A stretch of 50,637 nucleotides of DNA from an uncultured Acidiferrobacteraceae bacterium (lineage in GTDB: Bacteria > Pseudomonadota > Gammaproteobacteria > Acidiferrobacterales > SZUA-150). Where the stretch lies: the NCBI GenBank assembly GCA_913009895.1, contig CAJVXY010000023.1, forward strand, positions 1 to 50,637. The letters run 5' to 3'. This document shows positions 37,689 through 46,823 of the stretch, one piece after another. The notes beneath the pieces were generated by a model that saw only the letters and a list, made by a program, of their open reading frames with translations, made no database searches and was not told where the DNA came from. Position numbers and translations under genes: made by a program. Position 1 is the stretch's first letter; every line of letters starts with the position of its first letter.

Positions 37689-38716
37689 TGCGTATACTTA
37701 TTATAAAAACTTCATCCCTTGGTGATGTGATTCATACATTACCCGCTATCACGGATGCCGTGCGAGCAATACCCGGCATTTCCTTTGACTGGGTTGTTGA
37801 AGAAAGTTTTGCCGAAATACCCCGCTGGCACACAGGCGTCAGAAAAATCATACCGGTTGCCATGAGGCGATGGCGCAACCAGAAATTCAAGGCAATCTGG
37901 AGCAAAGAATTTGTAAACTTTGTTAAAAACTTACGCGCTGAAAAATATGATTACATTATTGATGCCCAGGGATTGATTAAAAGCGCACTGTTAACACGAT
38001 TGGCACGGGGACCACGCCATGGATTACACGGTGAAAGTGCCCGCGAGCCGCTGGCGGCCTGGGCCTACAAGTACAAATACAAAATAGAAAAAAACCAGCA
38101 TGCCATAACCCGTGTCAGAAAACTTTTTTCTGAAACCCTGGGTTATGCGATTAAAAGTGACGATCAGCCCGATTATGGCCTTGATACCAGCGTATTTGAA
38201 AATCCGGCGCCCGGTTTACCCTATGTCGTTTTTCTTCATGGCACCACGTGGATTACCAAACACTGGCCAGAGAATTACTGGTGTGACCTGGCACGGCAGC
38301 TTGAACAGGCAAACATGCAAATAAAAATACCAGCTGGTAATGACCTGGAACGCAAGCGGGCACAACGTATTGCAGCCACGACCAGTAATGCCGAGGTGTT
38401 ACCACCCCAGGATTTACGAGGCATAGCTTCCTGGCTTGCCCATGCCAGGGCGGTAATTGCCGTTGATACCGGGCTGAGCCATTTGGCGGCCGCATTTTCC
38501 GTTCCATGCATCAGCATGTATGGCCCCACGGCGCCTGGACTGACGGGCGCTATTGGGGCTGGTCAAATACACCTCAAGTCCAAGCGCATTTGTGCGCCAT
38601 GTCTGCGGCGAAGATGTATGGAACCTGAAATTGAAAATGATAATGACGCCGAGCCACCCTGTTTTTCCGATATTGCACCCGCACGAGTCTGGTCATCACT
38701 GCAGCCTTTGCTTTAA
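37688..38716 (+). CDS. waaC: LPS heptosyltransferase I
   Basis: A 342-residue family 9 glycosyltransferase that adds the first heptose to Kdo. MRILIIKTSSLGDVIHTLPA is the classic WaaC start. IDAQGLIKSALLTRLARG, FLHGTTWITKHWPENYW and the C-terminal AVDTGLSHLAAAFSVP donor motif follow. A cysteine cluster, CAPCLRRRCMEPEIE, lies near the end, longer than in E. coli (319 residues). Coupled to waaF by a one-base overlap. Confidence 0.94.
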   Translation: MRILIIKTSSLGDVIHTLPAITDAVRAIPGISFDWVVEESFAEIPRWHTGVRKIIPVAMRRWRNQKFKAIWSKEFVNFVKNLRAEKYDYIIDAQGLIKSALLTRLARGPRHGLHGESAREPLAAWAYKYKYKIEKNQHAITRVRKLFSETLGYAIKSDDQPDYGLDTSVFENPAPGLPYVVFLHGTTWITKHWPENYWCDLARQLEQANMQIKIPAGNDLERKRAQRIAATTSNAEVLPPQDLRGIASWLAHARAVIAVDTGLSHLAAAFSVPCISMYGPTAPGLTGAIGAGQIHLKSKRICAPCLRRRCMEPEIENDNDAEPPCFSDIAPARVWSSLQPLL

Positions 38717-38805
38717 TATTTAATTTAATAAGTGGTTTACATGTTAAAGTTTAATAATCTATTTTAAAATTATGAAATCTCTATCAGGTAATCACAAACC
38801 GGCAC

Positions 38806-39735
38806 ATGGCGAACACAAAATTCAGCATTATTATACCCACGTATAATTATGCCCACTTTCTGCCAAGGGCACTGGATTCTATCCTTGGTCAGCAAGGTAA
38901 TGATTATGATGTCACCATTATAAATGATGGTTCGACGGACGATACCGAAGCTGTTGTGCAGCCATTTTTGCAACAACACCATGGTAAACTGAATTATATT
39001 TACCAGGAAAACCGGGGTCCGTCTGCAGCCAGGAATCGTGGTGTGGCTGAAACAACAGGCCAGTACATGATTTTTGTCGATGCCGATGATCGCCTGCTTG
39101 AAAATGCGCTGGCTGTATTCAGGACTTACCTGGCAGCGTGTCCAGAATCTGATATGGTATTTGGCGCCTATTACTCGGTTTATGAAAGTGGCCACAAAAA
39201 ATTGCGTAAACCGCCGATATTATCCAGGAACGCTTTCATTAACTTTAAAAAATATATCCAGGGTAAATTTGTGATTTCAAACGGGTCAATGGTTATCCGA
39301 AGAAGCATATTTGACCGGCTGCAATATCCCGAGGCCGCCAGGAACAATGAGCATTACGTGATGGATGGGCAAATGCTTGCCCTGTTCCAGTGTGCAACGG
39401 TACCAGAACCAGTGTTGGAGGTTTACACCCATGATTCCAGGTTACGCCAGGATATTAAAAGTATTGAACAGGCAGGGTTGAGTATTGTTGATTTATTATT
39501 TAACCGGGCCTTGTTACCGGATAAGTTTATGAGTTTGCGTAATATATTTTTATCGCGGTTATTGCTCTCGAGATTCAGGTCATATTTTCAAGCAGGATTA
39601 TATGGCCAGGCCAACGATTTTTATATTCAGGCAATAAAGGCCAGGCCAATGAATATATCCAGGATTTCCTATTTACGAAAATTCTTAAAATCCAGCTGGC
39701 GATACTTTAGCAAGGGCCAGCCGGTTAAAGATTAA
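38806..39735 (+). CDS. Family 2 glycosyltransferase (LPS core)
   Basis: A 309-residue GT-A enzyme. FSIIIPTYNYAHFLPRALDS, the nucleotide-binding INDGSTDDT and the metal-binding FVDADDRLL (DxD-like) are intact. The substrate is not deducible. Its place between waaC and waaG and the one-base TAATG overlap with waaG point to addition of a core sugar. The ATG at 38806 has a poor ribosome site. A partial hydrophobic run is absent, so it is a soluble or peripheral enzyme. Confidence 0.86.
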   Translation: MANTKFSIIIPTYNYAHFLPRALDSILGQQGNDYDVTIINDGSTDDTEAVVQPFLQQHHGKLNYIYQENRGPSAARNRGVAETTGQYMIFVDADDRLLENALAVFRTYLAACPESDMVFGAYYSVYESGHKKLRKPPILSRNAFINFKKYIQGKFVISNGSMVIRRSIFDRLQYPEAARNNEHYVMDGQMLALFQCATVPEPVLEVYTHDSRLRQDIKSIEQAGLSIVDLLFNRALLPDKFMSLRNIFLSRLLLSRFRSYFQAGLYGQANDFYIQAIKARPMNISRISYLRKFLKSSWRYFSKGQPVKD

Positions 39736-40877
39736 TGACAGCACCCCTGAAAATCGCTTTTGTTATTGATCGCTATTTCGAATTTGGCGGTTTGCAACGT
39801 GATTGCCTGCGCATGGCAGTATTGTGCGCAGAAAAAGGAAACGAGGTAACTGTCATTACCGGCAACTGGTTAGGGGAAAAGCCGGACAATATTATTATCA
39901 ATGAAGTTGATGCAAACGCGTTTACCAATACCGGAAAAATATCCAGGCTCGAACAGGAAATGGAGAGCATTCGTTTTGAAAAACCATTTGACTGCATTGT
40001 TGGTTTCAAGAAAATGGGTGGCCTGGATCTTTATTACGCAGGTGATCCCTGTTTCGCTGCAAAACTGGATACCCAGAGTTTTGTTAAACGATTGGTGCCG
40101 CGTTATAAGAAAATGCTTAAAAATGAAGCCGCGGTCTTTAATTCAGAATCCAGGACAAAGATATTATTAATCGCACACCAGGAACAGGACAAGTTCAGTC
40201 ATTATTACGGAACCAGTAAAGACAGGTTTCATTTTTTGCCACCGGGTATTGATAAAAATAGACTGGTTAATGAGAATTTTCGCCAGGAAGACCGTCAAGC
40301 ACTACGGGCAGAATTTAATATAAAGGAAAATGATTTTCTGGTTTTACAGGTCGGTTCTTCTTTCCGCACCAAGGGCGTTGACAGGTCAATTACCGCCATT
40401 GCAGGCTTGCCAGCTAGTCTGAAAGAAAAAACAAAAATAGCCATTGTTGGCGCAGGCGATGTCGCGCCCTATCGCGCCATGGCATCACAGCTTGATATTA
40501 CAGACAAAATCATTTTCCCGGGGCCGCAGAAAGACGTGTCCAGGTTTTATTACAGCGCCGATTTGTTGCTACACCCGGCTGTCACAGAAAATACAGGCAC
40601 GGCAATACTTGAGGCCATGGTTTGTGGCTTGCCAGTCCTGACGACAGAGAATTGTGGTTACGCCAGCCATGTTATTAGTGCCCAGGCCGGTGCAGTTAGT
40701 CCCATGCCTTTTAACCAGGCAGCATTTAATTTATTACTTGAGGGCATGCTTAATTCCACCAAGCTGGACACATGGAGCAAGAATGGCTTGCGCTATAGCC
40801 AAACAGAAGATCTATATAGCATGATAGATAAGGCGACAGATATCATCATAAAGTCTGCCAGGGCCAAGAGCACATAA
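39735..40877 (+). CDS. waaG: LPS core glucosyltransferase-type GT4 enzyme
   Basis: A 380-residue GT-B enzyme. LKIAFVIDRYFEFGGLQRDC corresponds to the YFPFGGLQRD start of WaaG, and HPAVTENTGTAILEAMVCGL is the donor-binding E-x7-E region. The middle part IVGFKKMGGLDLYYAGDPCF also resembles WaaG. It would transfer a hexose to heptose II; exact sugar unknown. It overlaps the preceding GT2 gene by one base and precedes waaP by 16 bases. Confidence 0.88.
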   Translation: MTAPLKIAFVIDRYFEFGGLQRDCLRMAVLCAEKGNEVTVITGNWLGEKPDNIIINEVDANAFTNTGKISRLEQEMESIRFEKPFDCIVGFKKMGGLDLYYAGDPCFAAKLDTQSFVKRLVPRYKKMLKNEAAVFNSESRTKILLIAHQEQDKFSHYYGTSKDRFHFLPPGIDKNRLVNENFRQEDRQALRAEFNIKENDFLVLQVGSSFRTKGVDRSITAIAGLPASLKEKTKIAIVGAGDVAPYRAMASQLDITDKIIFPGPQKDVSRFYYSADLLLHPAVTENTGTAILEAMVCGLPVLTTENCGYASHVISAQAGAVSPMPFNQAAFNLLLEGMLNSTKLDTWSKNGLRYSQTEDLYSMIDKATDIIIKSARAKST

Positions 40878-40893
40878 TATAATAGATAATCAT

Positions 40894-41718
40894 ATGATCT
40901 ATATTCGTGAAAACCTGAAACACCTGTTTCAACATGAAAAAAGTATTGATGATTTTCTCGATATTGAAGGTGAGGTATATCGGCATCCGGTAAATACAAG
41001 AAAAACATCCCGCTTTCAACGCAAGGGCCAAAGTTTTTTTATCAAGGCCCATTGGGGTATTGGCTGGCGAGAAATATTAAAAAACCTGCTCTACTTTCGT
41101 TTACCGGTGCTGGGGGCCATGAACGAGGTCAGGGCGATCAAGGTTCTTGAAAAATTAAATATTGCTACCATGACCATCATTGCCTATGGGGAAGACGGGT
41201 GTAACCCGGCTTCCAGGAAGTCTTTTTTGATTACTGATGAGCTGGTTAATACCAAACAGCTGGACCACTGGTATGAAAAAGAATTTCACGAATTCGATGC
41301 AGGTTCGCAAATAAAAATAAAAAGAAAATTAATACATAAAATAGCCGGTATCGCCCGTACCATGCATGAACACGGCATTAATCATCGTGATTTTTATCTT
41401 TGCCACTTTCTTGCAAAATTACCATTACAGGCAGATATGAGTATTGATGAAATTACCTTGTATTTAATTGACCTGCACCGCGCTCAAATTCGCAGAAAAA
41501 CACCAAAGCGTTGGCTGATTAAAGACCTGGCCGGGTTGTATTATTCATGTATGGAATTAACCGGCAGTGATAAAAAAATTAACAACAGGGACTATTTTAG
41601 ATTTATAAAAACCTATACAGGAAAGTCCTTACGAGCTTCCCTGGGACAGGAGCCGGTTTTCTGGCAGGCAGTTCAACAACGGGCCAGGCGTTTATACCAG
41701 AAACAAAAAAATAAATAA
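40894..41718 (+). CDS. waaP: LPS core heptose I kinase
   Basis: A 274-residue protein-kinase-fold enzyme that phosphorylates heptose I, important for outer-membrane stability. FFIKAHWGIGWREILKNL (Lys51), the glutamate in AMNEVRAIK (Glu78), the catalytic loop GINHRDFYLCHFL (Asp166) and LIDLHRAQIR (Asp193) match WaaP. Length is near E. coli (265). The stop is followed after one base by the tandem kinase gene. Confidence 0.94.
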   Translation: MIYIRENLKHLFQHEKSIDDFLDIEGEVYRHPVNTRKTSRFQRKGQSFFIKAHWGIGWREILKNLLYFRLPVLGAMNEVRAIKVLEKLNIATMTIIAYGEDGCNPASRKSFLITDELVNTKQLDHWYEKEFHEFDAGSQIKIKRKLIHKIAGIARTMHEHGINHRDFYLCHFLAKLPLQADMSIDEITLYLIDLHRAQIRRKTPKRWLIKDLAGLYYSCMELTGSDKKINNRDYFRFIKTYTGKSLRASLGQEPVFWQAVQQRARRLYQKQKNK

Positions 41719-41719
41719 T

Positions 41720-43129
41720 ATGGACCAATACAAGACACCTTTTGATTTTAAAACGACTGACGCCAGCGGCCAGGTGATAACCATACAGTGCCAGAAAATC
41801 CTGCGCAGTGTTCCTGGCAGGCGTCTCGCGTGTCTCGGAAGTTTTCAGGACAAGGAAGTTTTTGTAAAAATCTTTATTCATAAATTCAGGGCGCAACGAC
41901 ACTGGCAGCGGGAAAGTCGGGGTATACAGCTATTACTGGAAAATAATATTCCGGTACCAGCGCTGCTTTTTGCGGGAGCTGAAAAAGATGGGCCAGGCCG
42001 GGTGCTTGTGCAGGAGCTAATACAAAACCCGGTTAATATTCTCGAAGAATGGGGTAAAAATTTACAGGATGCCTTTAAACACATAGAAAAAATTATTGCT
42101 GTGATTGTAAAAATGCACCAGGCAGGAATTTGCCAGCGCGATATTCATCCTGATAATTTTCTGCTTACCGAGGACGTGTCTTATTGTATTGATACAGCCA
42201 TGTTAACGACAAGTGATAAACCGTTAACTGCAGACGAGTCTGTCAAAAATGTTGCCTTATTTACTGCCCAGTTTCCATCAATTGATGATGAAACCGAAAA
42301 AAAAATATGGCAACAGTATTGCCAACTTCGTGAAAAGGGCTGGTATGAAAAACATTTGTCAGAATATGTGAATGAAGTAATTAACTCCCGGCAGTACCGG
42401 GCTGAGAAGTTACTCAATAAGCTCTACCGTAGCTCGTCAAATTATATTTTTCACAAGACCTTCAAAAAAAGATTTTGTATCAAAAAATCATGGTACCAGC
42501 ACTATTCAACTGGCCAGTTAATAATCCCGGAAAACTTTTTTTCAGGAGAAAATATTGAATATCTAAAACAGGGTGGGAGTTCCACGGTTATAAAAGCAGG
42601 GGAAACGAATAAAGAACTGGTAATTAAACGTTATAATACAAAAAATTATTTCCATGCCTTAAAACGTGCTTTTCGGCGAACGCGGGCCTCAAGATCCTGG
42701 TCAATGGGGCACTTGCTTCAGACATATGGTATTAACACACCGGCCCCGGTTGCCTTCATCGAATATAAATTTGGTCCGATCATGAACGTTTCATATTTTA
42801 TTTGTGAATATGTACCAGGGCCCAATTTAATTGAGTATTTTTCAGGCAGCAAACCATTAACAAACGAGCAAAAAATGATCGCAGAAAAAGCCGTGACTAT
42901 GCTGAAAAAACTGGGAAAGGCCGGGGTTTATCACAGGGATATGAAGGCAACGAACCTGGTAGTGAACAATGATGAGCTTTGGTTGCTGGATCTTGATGGT
43001 ATGTGCTGGTACCAGGACAGCAAAAAAGCAGCAAAATATCACCAGAAAGATATAAAACGGTTTTTACGTAATTGGGCCGATGGATCTCCAATATCTGAAT
43101 ATTTCAGGGAAGGCCTGTGTGTAAAATAA
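41720..43129 (+). CDS. Tandem LPS-kinase-like protein (two kinase domains)
   Basis: A 469-residue protein with two kinase folds. Domain 1 (about 40-240) has VFVKIF (Lys50), CQRDIHPDNFLL (Asp141, Asn146) and SYCIDTAML (Asp158). Domain 2 (about 275-460) has a KQGGSSTVIKAG glycine loop, VIKRYN (Lys303), YHRDMKATNLVV (Asp407, Asn412) and LWLLDLDGM (Asp424, Asp426). Both keep catalytic residues. This resembles the InaA/Kdo-kinase group, and a protein of similar size lies at the same place in the Pseudomonas core cluster. Likely a second core-sugar kinase. The ribosome site is weak; translation probably follows waaP. Confidence 0.82.
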   Translation: MDQYKTPFDFKTTDASGQVITIQCQKILRSVPGRRLACLGSFQDKEVFVKIFIHKFRAQRHWQRESRGIQLLLENNIPVPALLFAGAEKDGPGRVLVQELIQNPVNILEEWGKNLQDAFKHIEKIIAVIVKMHQAGICQRDIHPDNFLLTEDVSYCIDTAMLTTSDKPLTADESVKNVALFTAQFPSIDDETEKKIWQQYCQLREKGWYEKHLSEYVNEVINSRQYRAEKLLNKLYRSSSNYIFHKTFKKRFCIKKSWYQHYSTGQLIIPENFFSGENIEYLKQGGSSTVIKAGETNKELVIKRYNTKNYFHALKRAFRRTRASRSWSMGHLLQTYGINTPAPVAFIEYKFGPIMNVSYFICEYVPGPNLIEYFSGSKPLTNEQKMIAEKAVTMLKKLGKAGVYHRDMKATNLVVNNDELWLLDLDGMCWYQDSKKAAKYHQKDIKRFLRNWADGSPISEYFREGLCVK

Positions 43130-43270
43130 ATATCGTAATTGATACCGGGTTATTTATTAATTTTTTTAAGTTATGTTTCTATAGGCCTGTCCGGGCTAAA
43201 CTTTAGTGTTAATATCCGTATTTCGAGACCCTGATTTCCTTAAACCAGGTATAAAACGAGAATAATTATT

Positions 43271-44560
43271 TTGCGTTTTTTTTACTCCCTTTTACTGTAT
43301 TTTCTGATTCCCTACGTAATCGCGCGCCTGTTATACCGCGGTCTCAGTAATCGTGGTTACTGGCACCGATGGCATGAACGTTTTGGCTTCGTCAGCTATA
43401 AACAGGACAAGCCCGTCATCTGGGTGCACGCGGTTTCTGTCGGCGAGACCCGGGCAGCTGCTCCATTGATTAATGAATTAATTAAACGTTATCCCGATCA
43501 TCGTGTCTGGGTAACGACCATGACACCTACCGGGTCAGACCAGGTCAAGTCCTTGTTCGGTGATCGTGTTGAGCATTCCTATGTTCCCTATGATTTGCCA
43601 TTTTCGGTGAGTTTATTCCTGAATCGTATTAATCCCGGCGCAGTATTGATCATGGAAACCGAATTGTGGCCAAATATTTATCACGCTTGTTTTAAACGCG
43701 GGATCCCGGTTTGTCTTGCCAATGTCAGAATTTCCGCATCCTCGTTCAAGGGTTACCAGGTGGTGCAAGGCCTGACAAAAAATACACTGGCCAATGTCTC
43801 CCGATTTGCCGTGCAATCGAATGCCGATGCCGCTCGTATTTTACTGCTCGGTGCCAACCAGGAACGCGTGCAGGTAACGGGGAATATTAAATTTGACCTG
43901 CAAGTGCCTGCCAGTATTGTCGAAGCAGGCAGCTTATTGCGACAACGGTGGGGTGAGGATAGAAGTATATTACTGGCTGCCAGCACCCATGAAGGTGAAG
44001 AAAAAATTATCCTGTCTTCATTCAAGCGCCTAAAAAAAATATTCCCGGAATTACTTTTAGTGCTGGTGCCCCGGCACCCGGAGCGTTTTACCCAGGTGGC
44101 CCGGCTGGTCGATAAAAAAGGGTTTCAATCCGAGGCCCGAAGTTCTGGCGAGTCAAGCTTACCCGCGAATGTCGACATCCTGGTGGGTGACACCATGGGT
44201 GAATTACAATTATTTTATGCCGCCGCTGACATAGCAATTATTGGCGGTAGCCTGGTGCCGGTTGGCGGGCACAATTTACTGGAAGCAGCAGCAGTCGGTG
44301 TGCCATCGGTGTTTGGCCCATACATGGAAAACTTTAAAGAGATTAGCGAGATTTCACTGGATCGGGGCGCCGGTTTTCAGGCGGTGCAAATAGAATACCT
44401 GGATGAAGTGCTGGAAAACCTGTTAAAAGATCCGAACAAACGTTATGAGTCTGGTGAGGCCGCTAAAAAAATGATTACTGAAAATCGCGGTGCGCTGGAG
44501 AAAACCCTGAACTATTTTTCAGCCGAATTGCCAGAGCAGGCAACACCTTCATCGAATTAG
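43271..44560 (+). CDS. waaA: 3-deoxy-D-manno-octulosonic acid (Kdo) transferase
   Basis: A 429-residue GT30 enzyme that adds Kdo to lipid IVA. The N-terminal membrane anchor is MRFFYSLLLYFLIPYVIARL. The catalytic glutamate is in WVHAVSVGETRAAAPL, followed by TMTPTGSDQV, VLIMETELWPN, LAASTHEGEE, VPRHPER and VPVGGHNLLEAAA, all typical. The start is TTG at 43271 with only a weak ACGAG ahead; no ATG fits the anchor. A 141-base spacer separates it from the tandem kinase. Its 3' end overlaps the convergent isochorismatase gene by 12 bases. Confidence 0.95.
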   Translation: MRFFYSLLLYFLIPYVIARLLYRGLSNRGYWHRWHERFGFVSYKQDKPVIWVHAVSVGETRAAAPLINELIKRYPDHRVWVTTMTPTGSDQVKSLFGDRVEHSYVPYDLPFSVSLFLNRINPGAVLIMETELWPNIYHACFKRGIPVCLANVRISASSFKGYQVVQGLTKNTLANVSRFAVQSNADAARILLLGANQERVQVTGNIKFDLQVPASIVEAGSLLRQRWGEDRSILLAASTHEGEEKIILSSFKRLKKIFPELLLVLVPRHPERFTQVARLVDKKGFQSEARSSGESSLPANVDILVGDTMGELQLFYAAADIAIIGGSLVPVGGHNLLEAAAVGVPSVFGPYMENFKEISEISLDRGAGFQAVQIEYLDEVLENLLKDPNKRYESGEAAKKMITENRGALEKTLNYFSAELPEQATPSSN

Positions 44561-45100
44561 CGTAGAAAGTTCTTTGAAATGATTATTATTGGCATCCTGT
44601 AACCACTCGTATAAAACAGATTCTACATTACTAATTTGTATGCCATTGTTGATCATGCGATTCAGGGCATTACGCTTGTGATTAACAGACCGGGAACAGA
44701 CGCCATCTCCCGGTACAAATACCTGGTAACCATGGTCCCTCAAACCCATGGCGGTTTGCAGCACACATATATGGGCCTCCATACCGACCAGTACCACCTG
44801 TTTCCTGCCAGTTTCACTTAACGACTCCAGAAATACCTCTGAGTTACTACAGGAAAAACAGGTTTTGCTAACGGTTACCAGGTTATCAGGAAATTGTGAT
44901 TTTATATCCGGATGGGTTGAGCCCAGTCCTTGCGGGTATTGTTCAGTGGCCAATACCGGGATCTCCAGCGTTGTCGCGGCCCGTAATAAAATATTGCTGG
45001 TTCGTAACACATTTTTTAATTCATCTGCTGGCATGGCTGCAGCAAGTTTTGTCTGGACATCAACTATTACCAGTACACTGTTGTTTTTATCAGATAACAA
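44549..45100 (-). CDS. Isochorismatase-family cysteine hydrolase
   Basis: A 183-residue hydrolase with the catalytic triad positions Asp14 (VLVIVDVQTKL), Lys79 (VSKTCFSC) and Cys112 (MEAHICVLQTAMGL), and the following DHGYQVFVPGDGVCSRS. It resembles YcaC-like hydrolases more than nicotinamidase. The substrate is unknown. It is one base downstream of the TolC-type gene and convergent with waaA, overlapping its end by 12 bases. Confidence 0.87.
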   Translation of the reverse strand: MLSDKNNSVLVIVDVQTKLAAAMPADELKNVLRTSNILLRAATTLEIPVLATEQYPQGLGSTHPDIKSQFPDNLVTVSKTCFSCSNSEVFLESLSETGRKQVVLVGMEAHICVLQTAMGLRDHGYQVFVPGDGVCSRSVNHKRNALNRMINNGIQISNVESVLYEWLQDANNNHFKELSTLIR

Positions 45101-45101
45101 G

Positions 45102-46496
45102 TTATTTCAGCCAGTTACTGATTTTTTCAATGTCTGATTCAACCAGGTTGCCCGTCGCCTCTTTTAGTGAAAAAAAATTCAGGATGTAATCGTAATGGGC
45201 ATTTACCAGATCACGCCTGGCCTGGAAAAGATCGCTCTGGACATCCAGGACAATGAGGCTGGTATTTAACCCGGCCTTTAATCCCTCCTGTTTGGCAGCC
45301 ACGACACTTTCACTGGAAATGACTGATTGTTTCAGTGCCCTGATGCGACGACTGCTACTACTGACGTTTAAATATGCCGACCTTGCCTGGCGTTTTACCT
45401 GGCGACGGGTTTGTTCGAGCTGTTGGCGGGCAGCCTCGAAACGTTTGGCGGCTTCCCGGGTTTGCGACATCACAAGGCCACCCTGGATCAAAGGAACATT
45501 TAGTTGCAGGCCAATGGAGTTGCGCCTGATCCGGGTTGTTGAATCCGGGTTCAAGGTGCTGCCTGTTACCCGGCCATCGGCTTCACTGGTGCTCTGTCTT
45601 CCAATCAGGTCCAGGCTTGGATAGTGACCGGCTCGCATGCGGCTTATTTTTTCGCGGGCAATATCCAGTTCTGCCTGTCTGGTTAAAACGGAGAAATTTT
45701 GTGTTAGTGCCTGCCTGGTCCAGTGATCTATATCGGCAGGTGTCGGTGACACCAGGGGGTAATTTTTTTTCAGGCCGCGGACAGTTTTGATATCCTGGCC
45801 GGTTAATTCATTCAGCGACAGACGGGCATCTTCCAGTAGATTTTGTTTATCAATTTCGTCGGCGTCGGCTAATTGATATCGTGCCCGTGCTTCGTGGACC
45901 TCGGTAATGGCCGCCAGTCCTGCTGACAGGCGCGCCTCGGCGAGTTCCAGTTGTTTTTGCAGTGCTGTTTTTTCGGCTATGGACAGTTCTAAATTTACTT
46001 CTGCCAACAATAAATCGAAATATTTTTCTGCCGAGCGTTTGATTAATGATTGCTCGGCTGCCGCCAATTCGGCAGTGGCCTTGCGCACCGTTGCCTTGGC
46101 TTCACTAAAAGCCGCAAACGATGCGGCATTAAAAATTGTCTGGGTCAGGGTCAGCTCATAGTAAGAATTTCCGAAGTTATTATCTTTGGTTATTTCCGTA
46201 GGTTCACCGACATTGAGTGTAGTATTATATTGATTACGATTGATATTGCCGCTGGCACTAATCTCTGGCAACAAGACCGCAACGGCCTGGGATAGAATTT
46301 CTTCGTCGGCTGAAAAATTGGCCTTTGCAGCCAGGTATACCGGGTCATTCAGTTTACCGAGGTTATAAACTTCCTGTAGATCAACAGCAAAAACAAGATT
46401 CGAGGTCAGGACTGAAACAAGACCCACACTTACCGCAACCCATAAATGGATTCTTCGTTTGAGCGGTTTATTAATAGGTTGCCATCTCCGGGTCAA
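45102..46496 (-). CDS. tolC: TolC-family outer-membrane channel
   Basis: A 464-residue outer-membrane efflux and type I secretion duct. The N-terminus is basic, then hydrophobic (RIHLWVAVSVGLVSVLTSNL, cleavage near VFA), followed by DLQEVYNLGKLNDPVYLAAK, typical of TolC. Internal repeats show the helical barrel pattern: YELTLTQTIFNAASFAAFSE and GLQLNVPLIQGGLVMSQTRE at matching positions in the two halves. The start is TTG at 46496, needed for the full signal peptide; it overlaps the rhodanese gene by 26 bases. A GTG further in would remove the signal peptide. It belongs to a pcm-rhodanese-tolC run known from gammaproteobacteria. Confidence 0.92.
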   Translation of the reverse strand: MTRRWQPINKPLKRRIHLWVAVSVGLVSVLTSNLVFAVDLQEVYNLGKLNDPVYLAAKANFSADEEILSQAVAVLLPEISASGNINRNQYNTTLNVGEPTEITKDNNFGNSYYELTLTQTIFNAASFAAFSEAKATVRKATAELAAAEQSLIKRSAEKYFDLLLAEVNLELSIAEKTALQKQLELAEARLSAGLAAITEVHEARARYQLADADEIDKQNLLEDARLSLNELTGQDIKTVRGLKKNYPLVSPTPADIDHWTRQALTQNFSVLTRQAELDIAREKISRMRAGHYPSLDLIGRQSTSEADGRVTGSTLNPDSTTRIRRNSIGLQLNVPLIQGGLVMSQTREAAKRFEAARQQLEQTRRQVKRQARSAYLNVSSSSRRIRALKQSVISSESVVAAKQEGLKAGLNTSLIVLDVQSDLFQARRDLVNAHYDYILNFFSLKEATGNLVESDIEKISNWLK

Positions 46497-46794
46497 TTAA
46501 ATCGGCCCATGCATTAATGCCGTTCTGGAGATTATAAATATTTTCATAACCATTCTGCTCCAGTACCTGGCAAATCCGGTAACTGCGTATGCCATGGTGG
46601 CACATCACAACAATTTCCTGCTTTGGATCAAGCTCGTCCAGTTGCGTGGGCACCAGGCCCATGGGGATATGTTTAAACTCGGGCAGGGCACAGGTTTCTA
46701 TTTCCCAGCCTTCGCGAACATCAAGCACAAGGGGAGAGGGTTTATCTCCCTTAAGCCAGTCGTCTAGCTCGTTAACAGTTAGCTGAGTAATCAT
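46471..46794 (-). CDS. Rhodanese-like domain protein
   Basis: A 107-residue single-domain rhodanese. LVLDVREGWEIETCALP is the CH2A-like block, and the active loop VVMCHHGIRSYR has Cys65. NLQNGINAWADLID closes the domain. By family it could carry sulfane sulfur. The loop size (CHHGIRS) is that of GlpE/PspE-type sulfurtransferases. It overlaps the tolC start and starts 29 bases after the Pcm-like gene. Confidence 0.9.
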   Translation of the reverse strand: MITQLTVNELDDWLKGDKPSPLVLDVREGWEIETCALPEFKHIPMGLVPTQLDELDPKQEIVVMCHHGIRSYRICQVLEQNGYENIYNLQNGINAWADLIDPEMATY

Positions 46795-46823
46795 GTTATT
46801 TGCAATCTTGCAGGCAGATTGAT

